NCBI GenBank assembly: GCA_007132635.1
Contig: SLOG01000081.1
Location: 1-5,661 of the forward strand
Direction of reading: 5' to 3'
From: Limnochordia bacterium
Lineage (GTDB): Bacteria > Bacillota > Limnochordia > Darwinibacteriales > SLO01
DNA length: 5,661 nt
Shown: in pieces, positions 1-5,661 of the stretch
Layout: each line of letters starts with the position of its first letter
Numbering within the stretch: position 1 is the stretch's first letter
Notes under the pieces: model-generated
Database searches by the model: none
Seen by the model: only the letters and a program-made list of their open reading frames with translations
What the model was told of the DNA's origin: nothing
Made by a program: the position numbers and the translations under genes

Positions 1-551
1 ACCTTGGCGTGACCTCTGCTGAGCGCCCCATCCATAACCAATTGCTTGACCTCATCATCTAAACCTAGAAGGCGCAGAGCATTGGCTACCGAAGACCGCT
101 TTTTCCCGACTGCCACAGCCACTTCACCCTGACTGAGGCGAAATTCTTCAATCAAGCGCTGGTAACCCGCGGCTTCCTCGATCGGGTTAAGATCCTCCCG
201 CTGAAGATTCTCGATCAAGGCAACCTCCATCATACTCTTATCTGACACTTCTCGAACAACTGCCGGGATCTTCTCTAAGCCAACCAACGCCGCTGCGCGC
301 CACCGGCGCTCTCCAACGATAATTTGAAAACTGGAATCAATTTTCCGAACTATAATGGGTTCTATTACGCCATGAGTGGCAATTGACGCGGCTAATTCCT
401 GTAGTTTCTCTTCGTTGAAGTGCTTTCGAGGCTGAAAGGGATTGGGTTCTATCTCCTCTAAAGAGACCATGTATGCTTCATCGCCGCTTTGCGCCCCGGG
501 CTCCGGTATCAGCGCCCGAAGGCCCCGGCCTAGTGCCTTTCTATTATTCAC
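1..551 (-). CDS. parB: Chromosome partitioning protein ParB/Spo0J, 5' part (cut by left window edge)
   Basis: This is the N-terminal 183 residues of a ParB-family CTPase that loads at parS as a sliding clamp and works with Soj/ParA to segregate origins. Start: a GTG at 551 overlaps the last 8 bases of soj and has AGGAGG 9 bases upstream. Seen in the translation: an N-terminal KALGRGL motif (residues 5-11, the ParA-contacting type of segment), PNPFQPR (36-42), the CTP-binding motifs GERR (80-83) and ENLQR (114-118), and a helix-turn-helix at about 139-162. The frame runs off the window at SRGHAK (178-183), so about 100 residues (the rest of the DNA-binding domain and the dimerisation domain) are missing. 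The positions that separate ParB from Noc specificity read R152, A158, G163 and G180, which is ParB-like. It is therefore the Spo0J orthologue, not a second Noc. The identification is secure; only the 3' end is unseen. Confidence 0.96.
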   Translation of the reverse strand, partial: MNNRKALGRGLRALIPEPGAQSGDEAYMVSLEEIEPNPFQPRKHFNEEKLQELAASIATHGVIEPIIVRKIDSSFQIIVGERRWRAAALVGLEKIPAVVREVSDKSMMEVALIENLQREDLNPIEEAAGYQRLIEEFRLSQGEVAVAVGKKRSSVANALRLLGLDDEVKQLVMDGALSRGHAK

Positions 552-1311
552 GATTCAGCACCTCCTGCGCCAAGCTTCCGTAAGCTACTGCCCCTCGCGA
601 TTTCTCGTCATACAATGCGATAGGAAGCCCAAAGCTCGGTGCCTCGCTAAGTCGGACATTCCTCGGAATGATAGAACGATACACCTTAACTTGACTCTGA
701 AAGTAGTTCTTCACGTCATCAATGACCTGGTGGGACAGGTTTGTCCTTGCATCAAACATAGTCATAACCACACCTTCCCACTCCAGTTCCGGATTAAGGT
801 GTTCCTGAACCATAGCTATCGTGCTTACCAGCTGGCTTAAGCCCTCCAGCGCATAGTACTCACATTGTATAGGCACAAGAACCGAGTTGGCGGCACTCAA
901 ACCGTTAATCGTCAGAAGCCCTAACGAAGGCGGTGCGTCGACAAGGATGAAGTCATACGACTGCTGTACGGTTTCCAGGGCGCGTTTCAGGCGAAACTCC
1001 CGCGAAATCGTGCTGACTAGCTCAATTTCAGCACCGGCAAGCTCAATTGTCGCAGGGGCAACATCAAGATTCTCCACACCCGTCTTCATGATCAAGCGGT
1101 CTATTCTTTCCCCTTCGATCAAAACGGAATACATGCAGCGGTCAATACTGCTCTTGTCAATACCAACACCACTCGACGCATTTCCCTGCGGATCAATGTC
1201 TACCAGAAGAACTCTCTTCCCGGCCAAGGCAAGATACGCCCCCAAATTCACTGCGGTCGTGCTCTTGCCTACTCCGCCCTTCTGGTTTACAATTGCTATC
1301 GTTTTGGCCAC
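544..1311 (-). CDS. soj: Chromosome-partitioning ATPase Soj (ParA)
   Basis: This 255-residue protein is a chromosomal ParA-type ATPase of the short form without an N-terminal DNA-binding extension. It forms ATP-dependent dimers that bind DNA non-specifically, and ParB stimulates its ATPase during origin segregation. In Bacillus, Soj also acts on DnaA. Motifs seen: deviant Walker A KGGVGKST at 11-18 with signature Lys11 and Lys16, the Walker A' segment VDIDPQGNAS at 37-46, Walker B FILVDAPPSLG at 121-131 (Asp125), and basic surface residues in DART (Arg189) and PRNVRLSEAPS (216-226), the region that carries DNA-contacting arginines in Soj. The length matches the family. The start is a GTG sharing its first G with the noc stop (TAGTG), with GGAGG 8 bases upstream. 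The stop overlaps parB by 8 bases. There is no sign of damage. A plasmid ParA or MinD is unlikely given the neighbours and the absence of a MinD-type C-terminal helix. Confidence 0.97.
   Translation of the reverse strand: MAKTIAIVNQKGGVGKSTTAVNLGAYLALAGKRVLLVDIDPQGNASSGVGIDKSSIDRCMYSVLIEGERIDRLIMKTGVENLDVAPATIELAGAEIELVSTISREFRLKRALETVQQSYDFILVDAPPSLGLLTINGLSAANSVLVPIQCEYYALEGLSQLVSTIAMVQEHLNPELEWEGVVMTMFDARTNLSHQVIDDVKNYFQSQVKVYRSIIPRNVRLSEAPSFGLPIALYDEKSRGAVAYGSLAQEVLNRE
559..566 (-). promoter_or_regulatory. Ribosome binding site of parB, inside the soj 3' end
   Basis: On the minus strand AGGAGGTG lies within the last codons of soj (coding Q-E-V). The AGGAGG core ends 9 bases before the GTG at 551. 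It decides the start, since no ATG is available at the head of this reading frame, and it implies translational coupling with soj. Confidence 0.85.
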
Positions 1312-2180
1312 TAACGGTCCCTCCCCTCTGGCTTTTTCACTAGTACGGTCAGGCGATAGAAACCGCCTTGGTCATCCTCATCTACATCCACTTCCATTCC
1401 TTCGGACCGCAGAGAATTCGTTAACTCCTTGATGGTTTTCGAAAACGAATGCAGGCCTTTGCTCTTAAGAGATTTGTTCTGTTTTGGTTTCTTCACCTTC
1501 GCTTCTTTGAGCCCCATTTGTCGAATGAACTCTTCTGTTTGCTTTACATTCAGCTCTTTCTGAATAATTTCTTTTATTACCTCCATTTGCTTACTCGGAT
1601 CCTCAATCATGAGCAGTGCTCGCGCATGCCGCTCACTAAGTATTTCCCGGGAAATAGCCTCCCGCACCTCAGGTGCCAGTTTAAGCAAGCGAAGTCGATT
1701 CGCGATGCTTGATTGGCTTTTGCTTAACCGTTCGGCCAATTCTCCCTGCGTCAGCTGAAACTCTTCCAAGAGCCGTCGATACCCTTCCGCCTCTTCAAAG
1801 AAGTCAAGGTCCCTGCGTTGAAGATTCTCTATCAATGCGATCTCAGCCATCTCGCGATCTTCGAACACTCGCAGAACCGCCGGTATTGTCTCCCAACCCA
1901 AGATCTGACACGCTCGCAGACGCCTCTCTCCAACAACAAGCTCGTAAAATGAACCCTTAGCCCGCACCAAAACCGGGTGCAGTACTCCATGTTCAGCGAT
2001 GGAATCTGCAAGTTCCCTCAGTGTCTCTTCGGCAAATCTCCGGCGCGGCTGAAACGGATTTGGTCTAATTGTTTCAATGGGCAGGTTCTGCACGTCATCA
2101 CGCCAAACCTCTAGGCCCTCTCCAAGCTGAGTGGGCTCCTTGTCCCGACTACGCGCCTTAAGCATATCCGTCAGTCTCAC
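1311..2180 (-). CDS. noc: Nucleoid occlusion protein Noc (ParB paralogue)
   Basis: This 289-residue ParB/Noc-family CTPase is expected to bind Noc-binding sites, spread on DNA, tether the nucleoid to the membrane and block FtsZ assembly over the chromosome. Seen: PNPFQPRRRF (40-49), GERR (84-87), ENLQRRD (118-124), a helix-turn-helix at about 143-166, SERHARALL (182-190), a basic linker (about 224-242) and a C-terminal dimerisation segment. At the four positions reported to separate Noc from ParB it has Gln156, Arg162, Lys167 and Arg184. This is the Noc set (Gln/Lys/Lys/Arg) with one conservative Lys-to-Arg change. The first residues, MRLTDMLKAR, could form the short amphipathic membrane helix of Noc, although it is less hydrophobic than in Bacillus. 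The start is GTG at 2180, the first possible start after an in-frame TAG. Its Shine-Dalgarno is weak (GGTGG), and ATG at 2165 is an alternative that would remove half of the helix. The gene holds a perfect Noc site at 1641-1656. Confidence 0.93.
   Translation of the reverse strand: MRLTDMLKARSRDKEPTQLGEGLEVWRDDVQNLPIETIRPNPFQPRRRFAEETLRELADSIAEHGVLHPVLVRAKGSFYELVVGERRLRACQILGWETIPAVLRVFEDREMAEIALIENLQRRDLDFFEEAEGYRRLLEEFQLTQGELAERLSKSQSSIANRLRLLKLAPEVREAISREILSERHARALLMIEDPSKQMEVIKEIIQKELNVKQTEEFIRQMGLKEAKVKKPKQNKSLKSKGLHSFSKTIKELTNSLRSEGMEVDVDEDDQGGFYRLTVLVKKPEGRDR
1319..1324 (-). promoter_or_regulatory. Ribosome binding site of soj, inside the noc 3' end
   Basis: GGAGGG on the minus strand lies in the last sense codons of noc. 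The GGAGG core ends 8 bases before the soj GTG at 1311. It supports this GTG, which overlaps the noc TAG stop by one base, and suggests stop-start coupling. Confidence 0.85.
1641..1656. promoter_or_regulatory. Noc-binding site (NBS) inside noc
   Basis: TATTTCCCGGGAAATA is a perfect 16-bp palindrome containing the Bacillus subtilis Noc consensus ATTTCCCGGGAAAT without mismatch. It lies within the noc coding sequence, over codons 175-180 (A-I-S-R-E-I), just before specificity residue Arg184. An exact 14-mer match is expected by chance about 2 times in 100,000 for a window this size under uniform base composition. Binding itself is inferred, but the presence of a Noc-type protein with matching specificity residues makes it likely. 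Confidence 0.85.
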
Positions 2181-2276
2181 AGCACCACCGCCCCCCGAGT
2201 TCTTCTACGTCTATTCGTGATAGCGATCAGCAGTTCCTTCTGGAGCCCTCCGAAACACCAGGCAGCAATGACGAAA
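2181..2276. other. 96-bp rsmG-noc intergenic gap
   Basis: This is the only sizeable non-coding stretch in the window. Read on the minus strand it holds a GGAGGG not followed by a start codon, and a G-rich run leading into the noc GTG. I see no convincing -35/-10 pair, no stem-loop with a T-run, and no parS or further Noc site. It may carry a weak internal promoter for noc-soj-parB, but nothing in the sequence proves that. Confidence 0.5.
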
Positions 2277-3008
2277 CTAAAGCGGCTTACGCTTTGCCGA
2301 CCCAGGCCTTCTTGGATAGCCGCTTGGCGTAACGCGGCACTTCCGAAAAACCAGTATTCTTCTGACGCCCATGCCCCAGGGCAATTCGAACTCTTCATCC
2401 CTATCTTGCTCCACTCCAAGGATTTGCAGAGCGTTCTGCGCCTCTTTGATTTCATCCGCCCCCCCAGGACCTTTATAAGCGGCGAACCTACCCCCTACCA
2501 TGACAAAGGGAACGCAATACTCCACAAGAACCCGGAGCGGAGCGACTGCGCGGGCTACAACGAAATCGAACTGATCCCGGTAGGCACAGTCACGGGCTAA
2601 CTCTTCTGCCCTTCCATGGATCGAATGTACGTTCCTTATCCCGGTCCGTTCTGCAGCCTCAGCAGTGAAATCGACCTTCTTTTTCACCGAATCCAACAGA
2701 ACAAAAGAAGACTCTGGTCGAGTCACTGCTAAGACGATTCCAGGGAAACCAGCTCCACTCCCCACATCAATACACTTAACAACATCCGGAAGCACGGTAA
2801 GACCGAATAAAGAATCAACAATATGCTTCGCAGCAAACTCTCTGACGGAGTCTATCCGAGTCAGATTCATCCGCCTATTTTGTTCCAACACTGCAGCGCC
2901 AAAGGCCGCCAACCGGCCAGCGTGTTCGTCGAGCAGAGCAATTCCAGAATAGCGAACCCCTTCTTTTATAGACCCAAGCAGCTCCTCTTCTGTGCTATTT
3001 ATCTTCAA
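2277..3008 (-). CDS. rsmG: 16S rRNA (guanine527-N7)-methyltransferase RsmG (GidB)
   Basis: This 243-residue protein is the S-adenosylmethionine-dependent enzyme that makes m7G527 in 16S rRNA. In many bacteria its loss gives low-level streptomycin resistance. Seen: NRRMNLT (44-50), KHIVDSL (61-67), the SAM-binding loop DVGSGAGFPG (81-90), acidic Asp106 at the end of the following strand (FVLLDS, 102-107), the family signature RAVAPL (153-158), and a C-terminal YPRRPG (231-236) typical of RsmG. The length is normal for Bacillota. The start is TTG at 3008, overlapping the mnmG 3' end by 14 bases, with GGAGG 8 bases upstream. No ATG, GTG or TTG further in gives a full N-terminus with comparable support. 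Its position after mnmG matches the classical gidA-gidB order. No anomaly seen. Confidence 0.96.
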   Translation of the reverse strand: MKINSTEEELLGSIKEGVRYSGIALLDEHAGRLAAFGAAVLEQNRRMNLTRIDSVREFAAKHIVDSLFGLTVLPDVVKCIDVGSGAGFPGIVLAVTRPESSFVLLDSVKKKVDFTAEAAERTGIRNVHSIHGRAEELARDCAYRDQFDFVVARAVAPLRVLVEYCVPFVMVGGRFAAYKGPGGADEIKEAQNALQILGVEQDRDEEFELPWGMGVRRILVFRKCRVTPSGYPRRPGSAKRKPL

Positions 3009-4914
3009 TCGAATCCCCTCCAGAATTCACAGCGGCCTCAAGACCCCTACGCCGCAAATTCCGCTGCTCAAGATACACCATTACGACTGAAATATCTGAC
3101 GGATTTACCCCTGATATACGTGCAGCCTGTCCTAACGTTTGAGGCTTTACCTTAACCAATTTCTCCCGCGCCTCACGACTCAACCCAGGCACCTTTTCCC
3201 AGACTACATCGGCAACCATTCGGCGTTCCATTTGGCTCCAGCGCCGAACGTTCTGTTCCTGTTTCGCAATATACCCAGCGTATTTTATTCCTGCCTCTAC
3301 CTCTTCCTCTACAGAAACTGAAACTTGAGGAAAGCTCCGCCACTCAGCGAGACCTCGATACCGTATCTCGGGCCGACGCAGCAAGTCGGCAGCAGTCAGA
3401 GGCTGTTTTATATCACTTGAACCAAGCCGCTCCATCCAACCGCTGGTTTCGCGCGAGACAGGGATCACGTCTGATTCCATCTGCCCTATCACCTGTCGGA
3501 TCGCGTCCCAACGTTGGGTAAATTTCGAGTACCGTTCGTTAGAAATGAGGCCCAACGAATACCCCAAGGGCGTTAGCCGCAGGTCCGCATTGCTTTGCCG
3601 CAGGAGAAGGCGGTACTCAGCTCTGGACGTCATCATACGATATGGCTCTGAAGTCCCTTTGAGCACTAAGTCATCTATAAGCACACCAGCATATGCCTGC
3701 GAGCGTGCAAGGATTACTGGGTCTTTGTTCTGGCAAAACAAGCTAGCATTTATGCCTGCTAGCAGGCCTTGGGCAGCAGCCTCCTCGTATCCAGAAGTTC
3801 CGTTTATCTGACCTGCTAAGAAAAGACCCTTCACCATTTTCGAATGCCGCGAAGCTTCAAGGCTGAGAGGATCAACACAGTCATACTCGATAGCATAACC
3901 AGGACGCATGACTTCCACTTGTTCCAGACCTGCAATCGTCTGCAGCATCTCCAGCTGGACATCTCCTGGTAAGGAAGTGGAAAGCCCGCTTAGATATCCC
4001 TCCTCCGTATCCCATCCTTCGGGCTCCACGAACACCTGGTGCCCTTCTCGACCAGGAAATTGGACTACTTTGCTTTCGATGGACGGACAGTACCGAGGCC
4101 CCGTACCTTTGATGGCGCCACTGTACATCGCTGAACGACCCAGGTTCTCTTGAATAATCGCGTGAGTCTTCGAGTTAGTATAGGTGAGCCAGCATGATCG
4201 CTGCGCGAGAAGTTCGGACTCCGTTTCGAACGAAAACCCTTTCTTTAAAGCCTCTCCGGGCTGTTCCACAAGCGCTGAGTAATCCAAGGAACGCAAATTG
4301 ATCCGTGGCGGCGTCCCCGTTTTAAAACGGACCATAGGCAGAAACGCCTCCAAGTTCCTTGCCAATGATACGGCAGGCTGCTGCCCTTGTGGTGCAGCTG
4401 GAAAGCTAACATCACCGACAAACACCTCCGCCTTAAGATACGTCCCTGTAGCAAGCACGACCGTTCGAACTCCGTAAGTGGAGCCATCCCTCAGACGGAT
4501 ACCCTCCACCTGTCCTGCCGCAACCAGAAGTTCCTCGACCATACCTTCCTTTAAGAAAAGATTCGGAGTGGTCTCCAAAACATGTTTCATACGTCGCTGG
4601 TAGGCTCTTCTGTCGGCTTGAGCACGAAACGCCTGCACTGCTGGACCCTTTTTTGTGTTCAGAAGCCTCATCTGAATCGCCGTAGAGTCTATTGCACGAC
4701 CCATTTCCCCACCAAGGGCGTCGATTTCCCTAACCAAATGCGCTTTTGCCGGACCTCCAATGGAGGGATTGCAGGGCATCAAAGCCAGATTGTCAAGATT
4801 CAGATTCAGAAGCAGAACGGTTTGACCCATGCGGGCAGCCGCCAGAGCCGCTTCACAACCGGCATGTCCCGCACCCACCACAATTATGTCGTATTGATCT
4901 GCTGATCGATTCAA
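2995..4914 (-). CDS. mnmG: tRNA wobble-uridine modification enzyme MnmG (GidA), second tandem copy, complete
   Basis: This 639-residue flavoprotein acts with the GTPase MnmE to place (carboxymethyl)aminomethyl groups on C5 of U34 in tRNAs reading split codon boxes, using FAD, NADH and methylene-tetrahydrofolate. Seen: the FAD motif GAGHAG (14-19), CNPSIGG with Cys48, NTKKGPAV (86-93), FRAQADR (96-102), TGTPPR (199-204), GPRYCPSIE with Cys276, RPGYAIEYD (337-345), GQINGTSGYEEAAAQG (368-383), DDLVLKGTSEPYR (414-426) and a C-terminal helical domain ending in GQAARISGVNPSDIS (595-609), the MnmE-contacting region. Both conserved cysteines (Cys47 and Cys277 in E. coli) are kept, so it looks catalytically intact. 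The segment at 558-576 departs from the usual RLE..IP..DY pattern. A tail of about 20 residues follows the usual end. The start is TTG at 4914, four bases after the stop of the upstream copy. Confidence 0.95.
   Translation of the reverse strand: MNRSADQYDIIVVGAGHAGCEAALAAARMGQTVLLLNLNLDNLALMPCNPSIGGPAKAHLVREIDALGGEMGRAIDSTAIQMRLLNTKKGPAVQAFRAQADRRAYQRRMKHVLETTPNLFLKEGMVEELLVAAGQVEGIRLRDGSTYGVRTVVLATGTYLKAEVFVGDVSFPAAPQGQQPAVSLARNLEAFLPMVRFKTGTPPRINLRSLDYSALVEQPGEALKKGFSFETESELLAQRSCWLTYTNSKTHAIIQENLGRSAMYSGAIKGTGPRYCPSIESKVVQFPGREGHQVFVEPEGWDTEEGYLSGLSTSLPGDVQLEMLQTIAGLEQVEVMRPGYAIEYDCVDPLSLEASRHSKMVKGLFLAGQINGTSGYEEAAAQGLLAGINASLFCQNKDPVILARSQAYAGVLIDDLVLKGTSEPYRMMTSRAEYRLLLRQSNADLRLTPLGYSLGLISNERYSKFTQRWDAIRQVIGQMESDVIPVSRETSGWMERLGSSDIKQPLTAADLLRRPEIRYRGLAEWRSFPQVSVSVEEEVEAGIKYAGYIAKQEQNVRRWSQMERRMVADVVWEKVPGLSREAREKLVKVKPQTLGQAARISGVNPSDISVVMVYLEQRNLRRRGLEAAVNSGGDSIEDK
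3015..3021 (-). promoter_or_regulatory. Ribosome binding site of rsmG, inside the mnmG 3' end
   Basis: GGAGGGG on the minus strand has its GGAGG core 8 bases before the TTG at 3008. It overlaps codons near the end of mnmG (S-G-G-D) and is the main evidence for the TTG start. Confidence 0.85.
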
Positions 4915-4918
4915 AAAC

Positions 4919-4930
4919 TCACCTCTCCTT
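4919..4930 (-). promoter_or_regulatory. Ribosome binding site of the second mnmG, overlapping the first mnmG stop
   Basis: On the minus strand AAGGAGAGGTGA is both the last three codons plus stop of the upstream mnmG (K-E-R-stop) and a near-complete complement of the 16S 3' end. GAGGTG ends 5 bases before the TTG at 4914. It supports that TTG and suggests that the two copies are translated from one message. Confidence 0.8.
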
Positions 4931-5661
4931 CAGGCCCTTAAGAGCGACCATCAAAACGCTGACATCGGCCGGAGAAACGCCCGCAACTCGCTGAGCCTGG
5001 CCTATCGATGAAGGTCTAACCAACGTCAACTGCTCCTGTGCCTCCAACCGAAGCCCGTTTAACACTTGGAAATCGAAACCTTCTGGTATCGGGATACTCT
5101 CAAGACGTCTATACTCCTCAATCTGTTCCTCTTGCCGGTCAATGTAGGCACGAAATTTGCACTCAATCTCAACCTGTTCAATCGTCTTGGCATCCAAAAG
5201 AGGGAGTTTCTCAAGCCAGCTTAAGTCGTCAAAGCATATCTCAGGTCGCTGCAGAATCTCGTGAAGGGTCACTGCCTTCTTCAGATCGCCTGACCCCAGA
5301 TCCTGCAGAACTTGTCGAACTTCCGCAGTTGGAGTAACCGTAGTACTCATAAGCCAAGCAAGTGTATCCACAATTCTTGTCTCTTTAGCGACCGTCCGTG
5401 CTCTCTGTGCATCACTTATGAGTCCTATCTCCCAACCCAAACCTCGCAGACGCCGGTCAGCATTGTCCTGGCGCAAAAGCAGCCGATACTCCGCACGGGA
5501 TGTCATCATCCGATACGGTTCGTCCGTTCCTTTGGTAACCAGATCATCGATCAAAACACCAATATATGCCTGAGACCGATCCATTATCACGGGAGGTTTC
5601 CCTAGACACGCCCGCGCGGCGTTTATCCCCGCCACAATCCCCTGTGCGGCTGCTTCTTCAT
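4919..5661 (-). CDS. mnmG: tRNA wobble-uridine modification enzyme MnmG (GidA), first tandem copy, 3' part (cut by right window edge)
   Basis: This is the C-terminal 246 residues of a second MnmG paralogue. The open frame runs off the window at the EEAAAQG motif, matching residue 377 of the other copy, so its FAD-binding half lies outside. Seen: DDLVTKGTDEPYR (partial residues 38-50), TSRAEYRLLLRQDNAD, an EQVEIECKFRAYIDRQ helix (usual form EQVEIQ.KYEGYI.RQ), RRLESIPIPEGFDF, and the terminal GQAQRVAGVSPADVS, which belongs to the MnmE-binding domain. This C-terminal domain excludes TrmFO, which lacks it. By eye the first 86 or so residues match the downstream copy at about 70%; after that similarity drops to roughly 35-40%. 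It ends shortly after the family's usual end and has no frameshift in the visible part. Whether the unseen N-terminal half is intact is unknown. mnmE would be expected further upstream. Confidence 0.93.
   Translation of the reverse strand, partial: EEAAAQGIVAGINAARACLGKPPVIMDRSQAYIGVLIDDLVTKGTDEPYRMMTSRAEYRLLLRQDNADRRLRGLGWEIGLISDAQRARTVAKETRIVDTLAWLMSTTVTPTAEVRQVLQDLGSGDLKKAVTLHEILQRPEICFDDLSWLEKLPLLDAKTIEQVEIECKFRAYIDRQEEQIEEYRRLESIPIPEGFDFQVLNGLRLEAQEQLTLVRPSSIGQAQRVAGVSPADVSVLMVALKGLKER

Noticed and set aside
707..722. ACGT-centred parS-like sequence inside soj
   Set aside because: Only 10 of 16 positions match TGTTTCACGTGAAACA and the outer arms do not pair. This is expected by chance.
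442..840. 132-codon plus-strand open frame across the soj-parB junction
   Set aside because: It is antisense to two well-supported genes, with no domain and no plausible ribosome site.
887..1432. 181-codon plus-strand open frame opposite soj and the 3' end of noc
   Set aside because: It is fully antisense to soj, whose Walker motifs are unmistakable. The product has no recognisable domain and looks like shadow coding.
2177..2455. 92-codon minus-strand frame spanning the rsmG-noc gap and ending in TGA overlapping the noc GTG
   Set aside because: Two thirds of it is another frame of rsmG, and it has no ribosome site or recognisable motif. The rsmG frame continues to the canonical YPRRPG end.
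3742..3763. Inverted repeat GCTAGCA / TGCTAGC with an 8-base loop inside the second mnmG
   Set aside because: The arms are only 7 bp, it sits in the middle of a conserved coding region (A-G-I-N-A-S) and has no T-run. It is probably a coincidence of codons rather than a terminator or operator.
4919..5661. Possibility that the first mnmG fragment is TrmFO, or an assembly duplicate of the second mnmG
   Set aside because: TrmFO lacks the C-terminal MnmE-binding domain seen here. The two copies differ at many amino-acid and synonymous positions, so they are not a duplicated read artefact.

Overview
The window is a tightly packed run of genes, all read on the minus strand, so the biological order runs from high to low coordinates. 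The order is a 3'-terminal mnmG fragment (cut by the right edge), a second complete mnmG, rsmG (gidB), noc, soj (parA) and the 5' part of spo0J/parB (cut by the left edge). This is the origin-proximal mnmE-mnmG-rsmG-noc-soj-spo0J block of Bacillota. The noc gene, the roughly even GC content, the strong GGAGG-type ribosome binding sites and the frequent GTG/TTG starts suggest a Bacillota member, perhaps a Clostridia lineage such as the Peptococcaceae/Desulfitobacteriaceae or a deep Bacilli lineage. I cannot name the genus. By analogy with Bacillus, oriC should lie beyond the high-coordinate end, with transcription running away from it.

Right part (about 2277-5661) is RNA modification. MnmG, with MnmE (expected just outside the window), modifies the wobble uridine of certain tRNAs. 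RsmG methylates G527 of 16S rRNA. The unusual point is that mnmG is present twice in tandem, four bases apart. The two copies are clearly diverged paralogues rather than a repeat artefact.

Left part (1-2180) is chromosome segregation and division control: Noc (nucleoid occlusion, a ParB paralogue), the ParA ATPase Soj, and the CTPase clamp ParB/Spo0J that loads at parS. The two ParB-family proteins can be told apart at the residues known to set DNA specificity: the first gene is Noc-type and the second ParB-type. A perfect 16-bp palindrome, TATTTCCCGGGAAATA, lies inside noc. It matches the known Noc-binding site and overlaps the codons for the DNA-binding region of Noc itself.

Every start codon visible here is non-ATG (TTG, TTG, GTG, GTG, GTG). 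Four of the five have a good Shine-Dalgarno sequence embedded in the end of the preceding gene, which suggests a translationally coupled operon. The only real gap is 96 bases between rsmG and noc. No RNA genes, mobile elements, CRISPR arrays, terminators or plus-strand genes were found.
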